In this document: piece after piece, positions 9,680 through 19,381 of the stretch | Layout of the letters: each line of letters begins with the position of its first letter | Numbering within the stretch: position 1 is the stretch's first letter | NCBI RefSeq assembly: GCF_000218525.1 | Contig: NZ_AFHO01000001.1 | Span: 1 to 55,713 of the forward strand | DNA: 55,713 bases | Source of the DNA: Mesomycoplasma ovipneumoniae SC01 | GTDB lineage: Bacteria; Bacillota_I; Bacilli_A; Mycoplasmatales; Metamycoplasmataceae | Direction of reading: 5' to 3' | Translations under genes and position numbers: made by a program | Notes under the pieces: model-generated | Seen by the model: only the letters and a program-made list of their open reading frames with translations | Databases searched by the model: none | What the model was told of the DNA's origin: nothing

Positions 9680-11221
9680 CTAAGACGAACCTATTTTTTC
9701 ATTTTCAACGTTTTCTTTTTGATCTTGAGATGGTTTGTTTTTTGTTGTTAGAATTAAAGTATTTTTACCAATTGCAACAAATAAATTTGCCAAAACAAAA
9801 ATTGCAAGTAAAACAGTTAAAATCCCAAGAAAATAGAAACTATAGTCAATATAAAAAACTGATACTAAATCTCTTTGGTAGTCTTCTGGCTTAACTTGGG
9901 AAACAGTAGATGTATAAATATCAATATTCAATAAATAAATGAAATTAAAAATTGTATATAAGACAATAAAAAAACTTACCATTAATTTCATCCAAAGCGG
10001 AAATTCGGGCTTAATTCTGACTAGAGCAAAATAAATGGTAAGGAAAAATACTAGCTGAGTTGAGTTTATCCAAATTGTTTCATGAACTGAATAACTTAAA
10101 TATGAGACAACAAAGCTTGCAATAAAAGATAGAAGAATAAAAATGAATGGAAGCGTATTTAATTGATAATCTTTAATTTTATTTTTTAACCGCGTAAGAT
10201 TTAAAACAAAATAAAGAATTAATAAAACAACATGAACCGAAATACCAATTATTGTTGGCAAATAATTTGGTTCAATATTGTTTCCAAAAGGAAGAAACTG
10301 AACAAAATTAGTTATGGAATAAACTGTTATATAAACACTATATGCAAAAATTCCAATAGCAATAAAAATTAAGGCCGAAAGCGCTGGAGTATATTTTTTA
10401 AGCCGAATAAGACTTTGACGGTAAAAATAAATTTGAGGACTATAATATAATAAAACTAATACTAAAGCTCCCATTAAAAGTGCAATTAAAATTAACGAAT
10501 TAGTTATTTTTGCCACTTCAGTAATAAAAGTATAAATTCAATCTGCAATTGGATTGTCATAAGTTACGCTCGGAATTGATGATTTTTCAGGGGTAGAAAA
10601 CACCATTGAAGCAAAAATTCCAAACAAAGTACCTGATGTAACAATAGCAGAAGCTAAACTTATATGCTTAAAAATGAAAAGCTTTTTATAATCATAGTTA
10701 ATTTTGTCATCTGTTCGCCCTAGTCAAAGTCAAAGGGAATAATCAAGTAAAATATAAATAAAAATTTGGGCAGAAATGCCGAGAATATGGCTCCATTCTG
10801 TCGTTAGTCAAGCAAAATAAACAACTAGATTGACTAACGAAAGGAAAAAATATACTGATAAAATTATGTATTTGTGCGTCTTATTTTTCAGGTGTAAAAA
10901 TTTTAAACCTTTAAATAAAAAGATAATACTAAAAAATAACAGGAAAATTGATCTTGCAACTCTTGGAGCAATAAATTCGCGAATTTCATCATCAATAGGA
11001 TTAAAAATTAGCGAAATACTTGAAATCCTTGAAATTGGCGCATTTTGGTCAATATTTACTATGTTCAGGAATGACCGACGGGCATCAAAGAAAATTGCCG
11101 TGCTTAAACCAAGTAAAAGCAGAATAAATAGTATGCGAAGAAAAATACGCGCTAAATTCTTCTTGTCTTTTTTAGCTGGTTTTGCATTTAACCTATAAGC
11201 TTCAGGACTAACCGCATTCAT
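9680..11221 (-). CDS. Polytopic (about 12-TM) membrane protein of the Type 3 ATPase cluster
   Basis: 513 residues with about twelve hydrophobic helices and a charged C-terminal tail (KNKPSQDQKENVENEKIG). Twelve predicted helices agree with the published description of one membrane protein in Type 2/3 clusters. It is the first gene of the operon. AGGAGG precedes the ATG, and upstream lie TATAAT and a 17-base poly-A tract. It has no resemblance to F0 subunit a or c, so how ATP hydrolysis is coupled is unknown. Four TGA codons near residues 138-173 are Trp. Confidence 0.85.
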
Positions 11222-11254
11222 TTTTACCTCCTTTTTTAGTTTTGAAATGCTAAC

Positions 11255-11280
11255 ATTATAACCTTTTTTTTTTTTTTTTT
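11255..11280 (-). promoter_or_regulatory. Promoter of the ATPase operon with an A17 tract next to the -10 box
   Basis: On the minus strand, A17 (11264-11280), then GGT, then TATAAT (rc of 11255-11260), then AGGAGG and the ATG at 11221. The homopolymer occupies the spacer/-35 region, where length changes alter promoter strength in mycoplasma vlp-type phase variation. Confidence 0.6.
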
Positions 11281-11354
11281 ATGACAAAAATGCAAAAAAA
11301 ATTAGTTAAAAAATATCTAATTTAAAATAATTTATTGTTTTTGGCGTTTTACCT

Positions 11355-11360
11355 TATAAT
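11355..11360 (+). promoter_or_regulatory. -10 box of the HAD gene (possibly leaderless)
   Basis: TATAAT ends 7 bases before the ATG at 11368, so the transcript would start at or next to the start codon. No ribosome binding site is visible. Confidence 0.55.
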
Positions 11361-11367
11361 TTTAGAA

Positions 11368-12171
11368 ATGATTAAAAAATTAATATTTAGTGATATTGAC
11401 GGAACTCTTTATTGCGGTGATTTTTCCGTTGATAAGGAAACAATTGATTTTCTAAAAAATAATAAAGATAACTTTACCTTAATTTTAAATACAGGCAATC
11501 CTTTGGGTTCAAGAATTTTGCAAATAGCAAAACTCTTAGAAATTCGTTACCTTTTAACTTCTAATGGCTCTTTATTTAGTGATTTAAAAGAGGACAGACA
11601 TACTTTAATTAATGGACCAATTTCGCAAAAATCACAAGATTTTGTTTTTAAAATTGCCAAAGATTTAGATATGCAACTAAATTTTTGAACAAGCCAAAAA
11701 TATTTTAGCTTTAATTTTAAAGAGCAAAATTATTCCTATTTTAACTACCCACTTTTGGATCCTGAAAATGAGGTAATTTTTGTTGATGGCCCACAAAAAG
11801 ATGTAATAAAATTAGAACTAATTGGCCCAAGCCAAAATTTAGAAAAGGCTTATAAATTATTACAAGAAGATGGTGATCTTGAAGCAGTTTTAATTAATAA
11901 TATAAGCATTGAAATTAGTAAAAAAGGAACAAATAAAGGAAATGCTGTTGAATTTGTAGCAAAAACTTTTGGAATTGATGTCCAAAAAACAATGACAATT
12001 GGCGATAGTCCTAATGATATTTCAATGCTTGAAAAAACTAATTTTTCTTATGCAATGGCAAATGGCTATGAAATTGTTAAAAAAACAGCAAAACTTCATA
12101 CAAGCGCTTGCGATCAACAAGGGCTAGTTTATGCAATTAAAGACTTTTTATATCGAACAAAATTTGACTAA
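11368..12171 (+). CDS. HAD-superfamily Cof-type phosphatase
   Basis: 267-aa cytosolic hydrolase of the Cof/YidA subfamily, which dephosphorylates sugar phosphates and similar small molecules. Motif I is SDIDGT (Asp nucleophile near residue 9), motif II is NTGN, the motif III Lys lies in KKGTNKGNAV, and motif IV is IGDSPNDISM. The cap domain lies between motifs II and III. The ATG at 11368 is preferred over an upstream frame extension because it places motif I at the usual distance from the N-terminus. One TGA after residue 106 is Trp. The gene is divergent from the ATPase operon and convergent with the PQ-loop gene. The substrate is unknown. Confidence 0.9.
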
Positions 12172-12205
12172 AAAAGTCTTTTAGTCAAATTTTGTTAGTT
12201 TTTTG
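12156..12205 (+). terminator. Terminator of the HAD gene
   Basis: An 18-bp perfect stem (12156-12173 with 12179-12196) that begins inside the last codons, followed by AGTTTTTTG. It separates the convergent HAD and PQ-loop genes. Confidence 0.85.
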
Positions 12206-12226
12206 TAATTAAAATAATTAAAAATC

Positions 12227-12910
12227 TTAAATTCAATTAATTTTAAATGGTTTTTTCTGTTGTTTGATTTGATAAAAATAAACAACAAGTTGGATTGTTG
12301 AAATCAAAAACCCAATAATTTGAAAAATGAATGACGAAAGATAAGCCCCATTTTTTTCAATAACAAATTGCAAGAAAAAGTAGATTAATCAAGCAAAGTT
12401 TAAGAGGAATAAATTTAGCAAAAAGGTAAGTGGAATAAATTTAATTGTTTTATTTTTAATACCTAATAAAGTTTGTGGTAAAAAGGCAATATTTACCGAC
12501 AATCCGGCAAAAATTCCAACATAATTAGCATAAGAACCCAGATTGCCTAAAGAAATTTTGGCCCAAAAGAAAATTCCAAGTAGTAAAATCAGTAGAAAAA
12601 CTGCTAGTGCAAAAGACAAAAAAGTGAAATTTATTATTTGTCTTCTTGTTGTTTTTGCTTTAAAAATATAAACTTGAGCTAAAAAGATAAAAGTTGAAAG
12701 TCCGCTAAATACTTGCGGAATAAAAACTTGTAAATCACGGATTGCAAATCCAAAAATTGCAAATCCAAAAATTCCCAAATAATAAATTCATCAACTTAGT
12801 AGTGAAACTTTTGGTGGTTTTTTTGCTAAAAAAGTATTTATTACTAAAGGTAAACCGATTATCGAAGTTAAAAAAGCCGCAATTCAACCAATTATTGTTA
12901 TATAAGACAT
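12227..12910 (-). CDS. PQ-loop family membrane protein
   Basis: 227 residues, seven hydrophobic segments and two PQ-loop-type signatures: GLPLVINTFLAKKPPKVS near residue 20 and AFLPQTLLGIKNKTIKF in the second half. The PQ-loop superfamily includes SWEET/SemiSWEET sugar carriers and lysosomal amino-acid exporters; the substrate here is not evident. The start at 12910 restores the first PQ-loop repeat; TGA codons at residues 9, 44, 45, 174 and 226 are Trp. It starts 28 bases after the mgtE stop, so it is probably the third gene of the cdaA-mgtE operon. Confidence 0.8.
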
Positions 12911-12938
12911 ATTTCCCGCTTAAAAAAAATATATTATA

Positions 12939-14402
12939 CTACAATAATAAAAAAATAATAATTGTTACACCAAAAAATATTAAAGTAGAAATTGAATCTG
13001 TTACAGTCGCTAAAATTGGCGCTGACATAACAGCAGGATCTCTTTTTGTCGCTTTTGCAATCATCGGAATTATTGAACCAAGAATTTTTGAGAAAATAAT
13101 TACTGTTAAAAGTGAAAATGATGAGGCAAAAGAAATAATTAAAACATAATCGCGGATTGTTAAATTTGAGATTGAATTTTCGGGAATTTGCGAGTTTTTG
13201 ATCTCGCCTGAGAGAGTAAAATAAATTACTAACCGCAAAAAATTTAGAATCATTAAAACTGTGCCAACAACGGCTCCAACGCCAATTTCTTTTAAAAGAA
13301 CTTTGGAAAAAAAGTTAGAACGATTAATTTCTTTTAGTGAAATTGAGCGGACAATTGTTGTTGCTGATTGGGAGCCAGCATTTCCGGCTGATCCAGAAAT
13401 TACCGGGATCATTGAGACAATTGTGGTAATAAAAGATGAAAGCCCGATTGATTTAATTGCATCATTTTCGGTAATTGCATCTGTGAATTTTTGAATAATA
13501 AATTGGGACAAAGTTGAGCCAAACATTAAAATTATTAGTCAAAAAACACGGGATTTAACAATTTGAATTATTGTGGTTTTAAGATAAGAATCCTCAACTT
13601 CTTGTGGTAAAATTCCGGCTAATTTATAAATATCACTTGTTGCTTCTTCTTTAACAATGTCAATAATATCATCACTTGTAACCATCCCAATTAATCTTTG
13701 GGCAGTATTTACAACCGGTAAAACCGAAAAATCATTTTTAGCAAAAACTTCAGCGGCATCTTCTTTTTTGTCAGTTGTTACTAAAAAAGGAACTTGAAAC
13801 ACTATTTTTTCAATATTTAAATTAGGATCAGAAAAAACTATATCCTCAAGTGTGGCCGCGCCGATAATTTTTTTTTGCGAATCAACAACATAGTAATAAT
13901 GCACAAGTTCAGAAATATCTTTATATTTACGGATTTTTTCAAGCGCTTGGGCACAAGTTAATTCATTTGAAAGATAAACAATATCAACCGACATAAAAGA
14001 GCCGATTTGATTTGAATTATATTGTAAAAGTTGGTTAACTCTTTTTCTTGTATCTGGATCAATATTGCGCAAAATTCGTTTGGCAACATTATCAGGAACT
14101 TCATCTAAAAGCTCGACAATTTCATCAGCATAAAGTTCATCAAGAAGTTGATTCATCATCTCATTTGGCAAACTTATAACTAATTCTGATTGAATTTCGG
14201 GCGAAAAAAAGGTAAAAATTTCTCCGGCTGTGGCAGTGTCTAACATTCTAAAAAATAAAAGACGCTGAAATTGACTAAATTTAGATACTTCTTCTGCTAC
14301 TTCTGAAAGTGGTTTTTGGTTTGTGTATTCACGGACTTGATTAATTTTTTTATTGTTTACTAAATCAATTAACAAAGAACTTTTTGTCTCAAAATTTTGC
14401 AT
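12939..14402 (-). CDS. mgtE: Magnesium transporter MgtE
   Basis: 487-aa Mg2+ channel. An N-terminal helical magnesium-sensor domain (repeated LLDEL/ELLDEVPD pattern) is followed by two CBS domains (about residues 125-250) and a C-terminal five-helix membrane domain carrying the conserved GNAGSQ pore motif (SGSAGNAGSQ). In known MgtE, Mg2+ bound to the N and CBS domains closes the pore. TGA after residue 287 is Trp. The start lies 6 bases after the diadenylate cyclase stop, so the two are cotranscribed. Confidence 0.93.
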
Positions 14403-14408
14403 TAAATA

Positions 14409-15020
14409 TTATTTTTTAACAGTATTTGTTTGACTTGAATTTAGTTCTTTTGTTAAAACTTCAGTAAAAGTTTCAAGATTTGTAACCTTAAAAAAATTTG
14501 CATCACGAACAATCACAACCTCACCACTTTGTTCTGAAACAACAACTGTTATTGAATCAGAAACCTCAGAAATACCTAAAGCAGCCCGGTGTCGGGCGCC
14601 ATATCGGTCTTCAAGTGTTGATTCTGAAACCGAAAAATATGTCGAGGCATACAAAATTCGGTCATCAACAATAATAACTGCCCCATCATGCAATGGCGAA
14701 CTTTTTTGAAAAATAGCGATTAAAAGCGAGGAATTGATTAAAGAATCAATTTTTACCCCGTCAGTACGGAGACTATCAAGAAGAATGTTACGCTGCAAAG
14801 TGATAATTGCTCCGACTTTATTTTTTGACAAATATTTAACTGCAAAATAAAGTTCATAAACTATTTTTCTTTGTGTAGATATGCCTAAATCAACAAAACT
14901 ACGGTTCACCTTGTTTTTATGCAATGTTTTTATATGATTGTAAATAAAAAAAACTGCAAAAAAAAGACCTAAAACTAGGGTTAATGCTGAAATTATCAAA
15001 ACTACAATATCTAAGTTCAT
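14409..15020 (-). CDS. cdaA: Membrane-bound diadenylate cyclase (CdaA/CdaM type)
   Basis: Makes cyclic di-AMP from two ATP. 203 residues: one N-terminal membrane helix (residues 5-27), a linker, then a DAC domain with DGA (112-114) and RHR (143-145) catalytic motifs. A single helix rather than three matches the mycoplasma CdaM form. AGGTGATGTC precedes the ATG and a TATAAT box lies about 30 bases further up. Coupling with mgtE in one operon fits the role of c-di-AMP in ion homeostasis, though direct control of this MgtE is not shown. Confidence 0.93.
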   Translation of the reverse strand: MNLDIVVLIISALTLVLGLFFAVFFIYNHIKTLHKNKVNRSFVDLGISTQRKIVYELYFAVKYLSKNKVGAIITLQRNILLDSLRTDGVKIDSLINSSLLIAIFQKSSPLHDGAVIIVDDRILYASTYFSVSESTLEDRYGARHRAALGISEVSDSITVVVSEQSGEVVIVRDANFFKVTNLETFTEVLTKELNSSQTNTVKK

Positions 15021-15044
15021 GACATCACCTTTTTACTTTATTTA

Positions 15045-15060
15045 ACTTAAATATTATATA
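15045..15060 (-). promoter_or_regulatory. Probable promoter of the cdaA-mgtE operon
   Basis: The minus strand reads ATATATAATATTT about 30 bases before the AGGTGATG leader of cdaA. Confidence 0.45.
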
Positions 15061-15129
15061 TTAATTTTTTATTTTCGACAAACAATTATTTTTAATTATT
15101 TTTTAACCGGTTTTTACTTTTTAAAAAAA

Positions 15130-15180
15130 TATAAACTCCTTTTTTCCCTAAAAATTTTTTAAGAAAAAAGGAGTTTATAA
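15130..15180 (-). terminator. Terminator after the zinc-ribbon protein gene
   Basis: TATAAACTCCTTTTTTC pairs with GAAAAAAGGAGTTTATA around a 16-base loop. It lies 25 bases after the 15205 stop and before cdaA. Confidence 0.75.
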
Positions 15181-15204
15181 AAAAGGTTAAACAAAATAAA
15201 AATT

Positions 15205-18200
15205 TTAAATAATACCAGCGCCGTATAAAATAAACATAATTACAACAACAAGAATTACAGCAATCAAGGCAAAAACGATAAATCATAAAACATAAGAAGG
15301 AAGACCTCAAATTGTTGATTTCTCGGTTGCAACGATAATTATTTCTTCATCCTCATCCACGCTTGAAGTTGAAGCGGCAATTACACGGGTAGCCTCGTCA
15401 ACACTTAAATCACCTAGACCAACAGAAACTCCGCCAGATTGAACATTATAACCACCAAAGCCACGTTTTGTGTTAAATAATTCATCATCAACGATTGAAT
15501 TATGTTCATTACGGTTGAGATCTAGAAAGGCTTGATAAACAATTCCGCGGAATAATGGGATAATTGTTGGAAATTTATTTAGTTCAAAAGTCCCAATTTG
15601 TGGATAATAAGGGTGAATTTTGACTCAAGAATAATCAAGAACTGGCTCAACTATTTGCGGGATCTCGACTATTTGCGGAATTTCAACTATTTCAATCTGT
15701 GGGGGTTCAACTATTTCAATTTTAGGAATATCAACTATTTCAACAATTTTTTCATGAACAATTGGGCGACCATGTTTTAAGACTGAAAGTGGATCGACGT
15801 GATTGAAACTATCAGGGTGGTTTCAGAAATTAATTACTTTTAGTAAATAGTCAATTGAAATTCCTTTTTTGGCAAAAAGGTATTTACATGCTGGACAATT
15901 TTTGGCCTCAAGTAAAAAAGTGCGATATTTTTGACAAAAACGGCAAGAATAAACATGTAAACAAGAGGCACAATTTTGATTAAAAAGTGAATCTGAATGG
16001 GATAAATTGTATCTTAAAAGTGCTCGTGATTCATAATAAGGATAAAATGAAAGTTCAGCAATTTTTTTCTCAAGATCAATATTTTTCTTTTTAAAGATTG
16101 CCTGGCATGCTGGACATTTGCGAGCTTCACGATAAAAAGCAGCTAATTTTCGGCACTTAGGACAGAAGAAATTATGATTGCAAGCTGGACAAGGTGAATT
16201 ATAAGTTTGCTGTCAAATTAGTGAGGTTAAATTTTGGAGATCATTTGTTCTAAGTTCATTTAATTTTTTCTCAAGGTCAAAGTTTGACGCTTTAAATTTA
16301 GCAAGGCAGGCTGGACAATTTTTGGCCTCAAGTAAATAAGTTGCATATCTTTGGCATCACTGACAAGATGCATTATGAAAACAAGCTTTACATTTAGTAT
16401 TATTTGCTAAATTATTATAATATGAATTACTTCGGAGTAAATTTATTTTAGCATCAATGTCAAAATTTTGTTCCTTAAATTTAGCAAGGCATGCTGGACA
16501 ATTTTTGGCCTCAAGTAAATAGGTGCGATATTTTTGACATCAAGGACAAGTTGCATTATGGTTGCAGGCTTTGCAATTTATAGTTGATTTTAATGAAGCT
16601 AAATGACTAAAATATGAATTATCACGAAGTAAATTTAGTTTAGCATCAATGTCAAAATTTTGTTGTTTAAATTTAGCAAGACAGGCTGGACAATTTTTGG
16701 CCTCAAGTAAATAGGTGCGATATTTTTGACACCAAGGACAAGTTGCATTATGGTTGCAAGCAACACAATTGCTAAAATAAGGGTTTTTTAATAAATAAGA
16801 GGGATAACTAGGATGTGCAAGTTCACGAATTTTTTGGCTAATATTAATATTTTTAGCTTCAAAAATCGCTTTACATCCAGGACAATTTTGAGCCTCATTT
16901 AAATAAGTGCGATATCTTTGACACCAAGAACAAAGGGCATTATGAACACAAGTTTTGCAAATTTTTGGCTCTTTTTTTGAAAAACTAAGACCTGTTTGGA
17001 CAGGGAGTCTTAATTGGGCGAGTTTTTCAAGATAGTTAAAATTTTTTTTCTTAAATAAATCAAGACAAGCTGGACAATTTTGAGCTTCAATTAAATAAGT
17101 GCGATATCTTTGGCATCAAGAGCAATTTTTATTATGCACACAAGACTGACAAGAACGAGTCGAGTCTGAATTTTCAGGAGAAAAGTCGCAATATTCTGAA
17201 TGAATTTGGTAATTTTCTTCTAGATCAAAATTATTGTCTGTATTTCTAGATGAATAAATTTGATCTTCGGACTCATGATGATCAGAATGATTATCTTTTT
17301 GTGGCAAATCATCTTCAAATTCATGGCCACTGACTTTTTCAACTAATGCTTGACTTACTGAGTCAACTTTTTCAAGCAATTTATTGTCAAATTCATCAGA
17401 AATATCTTTATTAAAAACTAAATTTGGCGAAGTTTTAGGCAAATTTTGCTCATTTTCTACTGATGAATTCAAGTCATCTTTTTCGTCATGGTCTTGGTCA
17501 AATTCTTCTAAAGTTTCAAAATCTTCTGAAGAATCTAAATTAGATTTATCACTCTTTTGTGATGAAATTTCTGAGTTTTCTAAATCTAAAGAAGAATTTG
17601 TGCCATCTTTTTGGTCTAAGTCATCTACTGATTCAACAATTTCAAGCTCAACTAAATGACAAGGACATTCACTATTAATTTCTTCAAGATGATTTTCATC
17701 GTCACAAACTGGACACTCAATTGGGTGATCAGTATCATTTTGTTTTAATGCATAGAGAATTTCTTCAATAGTTTTCTCGTTTTCAGTAATTAAAATTTCG
17801 GTTTTTTGTTTTTCTTTGTTTGTTTTAGATTTTAAACTTTGTAAATCAAAATGTTTTGATTGGTCCGAAGTTAAATTTTTAGGTTGGCTAGTTTTTTGAT
17901 TTGGCTGAGTTGATTCATTTAGGTTGAAATTTGGGTCATCAGCCAAAATTTTAGCTATAAATTGTTCTTTTTTTTCTTGACTAAGTGACCTAAAATTAAT
18001 CGCTAAAGGAAAGGAAATTACAGATCCAAATTTCTTATTACGTAAAACTCAAAGTCGAACTGGTGTTTTAAGACTTTCAATTTTTAGAAAAACATCAACT
18101 AGAGAGTTAAAAAGACCGACGGTTTCCTTTGCGAATTTTAGCCTATAATAACAGTCTTTTTCATTGTGAAACTCATCACAAATCTCTGTGAGATAAAATC

Positions 18201-18222
18201 TTAAAGTTTTGGTTTTGTTCAT
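15205..18222 (-). CDS. Large membrane-anchored protein with tandem zinc-ribbon modules
   Basis: 1,005 residues; not recognised as a named family. Order of parts: a basic N-terminal domain (1-92); a Lys/Gln linker; an isolated Cys cluster ECPVC...ECPC (170-188); an acidic Asp/Glu/Ser-rich region (about 200-355); at least seven modules of 62-71 residues (about 358-785), each of the form CxxCxxHNxxCxWCQxYRTYLxEAxNCPxC; a Pro/Ile/Glu repeat (IVEIPQIVEIPQ, about 820-870); a conserved-looking 100-residue segment; and one hydrophobic helix at the extreme C-terminus (about 978-1003). No signal peptide is seen, so the bulk is probably cytoplasmic with a tail anchor. The modules resemble double zinc ribbons (six Cys plus His). 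They are close to identical in DNA in places, implying recent duplication and scope for recombination. The start at 18222 is the first ATG of the open frame; its RBS is weak. Confidence 0.85.
15890..17150 (-). repeat. Tandem repeat array encoding the zinc-ribbon modules
   Basis: Seven copies of a 185-213 bp unit, recognised by the CAATTTTTGGCCTCAAGTAA-type block followed by GTGCGATAT and GGACAAGTTGCATTATG blocks at about 15921, 16134, 16340, 16525, 16713, 16908 and 17100. The neighbouring units at 16525 and 16713 are nearly identical; the outer ones are diverged. Confidence 0.85.
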
Positions 18223-18612
18223 TTTTCTAGCGACTTCTTTTTGATCTTTATATTTAAAGTAATGTAAATTATAGAGTAAAATTTGTAGTTATACTAATAA
18301 AAAATAAATTTTGCTTTTGAACAAACGCAAAATCTATTTCAATTTTAACATAAAACGAATAAATTTTAATGTTATTTTTCACAAATTTTTCTGTTTTTAC
18401 ATTTTAGTTTTGATTTTTTGCCTTTTTGAAAATTATACTATAATTTTAAAGCATATTTTAATTTTTTACATATTATTTTTTGCATTTTTTTTCATTTAAC
18501 AAAAAAAATTGCAAAAATAAAAATTAAAGGGCTTATAAGACAAAAAAAGCTATAAATTCATAGCACAAAATTTATTTTTAGTTTTTTTAGACATATTAAT
18601 TTATTAGTTTAT
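18223..18612. other. AT-rich intergenic region upstream of the zinc-ribbon gene
   Basis: No credible gene. The last 76 bases (18537-18612) are a direct repeat of 19256-19335, the region carrying the pgk promoter. The remainder is low-complexity AT sequence with several TATAAT-like words. Confidence 0.5.
18537..18612 (+). repeat. Direct repeat flanking element copy 3, left copy
   Basis: It matches 19256-19335 with few differences (shared AAGCTATAAATTCATA and TATTAATTTATTAGTTTAT). The match stops inside the pgk -10 region, exactly where the terminal repeat of the element begins (TCGAGTTTCCC), as expected for a long target-site duplication. Confidence 0.65.
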
Positions 18613-19250
18613 CTCGAGTTTCCCAGTTTGATGAGAAAATCTTAAAAAATTATCCGGTTTTGGAGCTTTTTTAACTTTTTTGGAAAAAGTTAATTACCAT
18701 TTTTTTACTGATTTATTAAGATATCAAAGTAAAAATCATACCTATTTCAAATATTTGGATCACTAGCAACGCCATCAAACTGTCAAACTCAGGAAAAATA
18801 ACTATCAAGGAAAAAACACTAAATTTTAAATCCAACACTCATGAATGCAAAATCTACTTATTAATAAAATAAGGCGAACTAAAAAAGCTAAAATTTTAAC
18901 TTAAAAAGCAAAACCATAAAAAATACAACTACTATTTAAACTCAATGTAAATAGAAAACTCGTTTTTATTTACATCGAGCCTAAAAAAATATGTGAAGTT
19001 TTGAAAGAACAATAATTAAAAGCCTTAAATTTGTAGATTTCTAAACGGGTAAATTTAAGGCATTCCATCATATTTAAAAATATAATGGAAAATTCGCGCT
19101 GTCTGAATTTTTTAGACAAAAAACATAACTAATTCCCCCTTAATTCATATTAAAATTTATTAATTCATTCTTAAGTGAGATTAATTATACCTTAATTTTT
19201 TCCTAGACCAAGCATTTTTTTTTTTTTTTTTTTGCGGGAAAATTAAATAA
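18613..19250 (-). repeat. Dispersed MITE-like element, copy 3 (rearranged)
   Basis: The left terminal repeat (CGAGTTTCCCAGTTTGATGAG) starts near 18615. An inward right-type terminal repeat (CATCAAACTGTCAAACTCAGG) lies at 18773-18793, so 18613-18793 is itself a 181-bp miniature unit. The RNA-bearing body follows at 18880-19232, read on the minus strand: 19-base poly-A, TATAAT (rc of 19194-19199), RBS/ATG and three hairpins. The canonical right end is missing after the poly-T. Confidence 0.7.
18938..19188 (-). ncRNA. Candidate structured small RNA carried by repeat copy 3
   Basis: Minus-strand hairpins as in the other copies; the terminal stem has arms 18941-18953 and 18967-18979 with one G-U pair. 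Hairpin 2 (GCCTTAAATTT with AAATTTAAGGC) is perfect here. Confidence 0.4.
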
Positions 19251-19255
19251 AACCG

Positions 19256-19338
19256 TTATGAGACAAAAGAAGCTATAAATTCATAAGACAAAATTTATTT
19301 TCAGTTTTTTTAGATATATTAATTTATTAGTTTATAAT
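19256..19338 (+). promoter_or_regulatory. pgk promoter region, right copy of the direct repeat
   Basis: TATAAT at 19333-19338 lies 43 bases before the pgk ATG. Upstream sequence to 19256 duplicates 18537-18612; only this copy keeps the complete -10 box. Confidence 0.6.
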
Positions 19339-19381
19339 TCTAAGCGTAACATTAATTTTTTTTAAAGGAAAATAATAAAGA

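Noticed and set aside
15890..17150. Regular repeats considered as a CRISPR array
   Set aside because: Units of 185-213 bp encode protein modules in frame; there are no short direct repeats with unique spacers and no cas genes.
17384..17659. Long open frame opposite the acidic region of the zinc-ribbon gene
   Set aside because: It is a Ser-rich antisense shadow of Asp/Glu/Ser codons, without an RBS.
18311..18499. 62-codon frame upstream of the zinc-ribbon gene
   Set aside because: Composition is low-complexity Phe/Ile from AT-rich DNA; no RBS and no homologue recognised.
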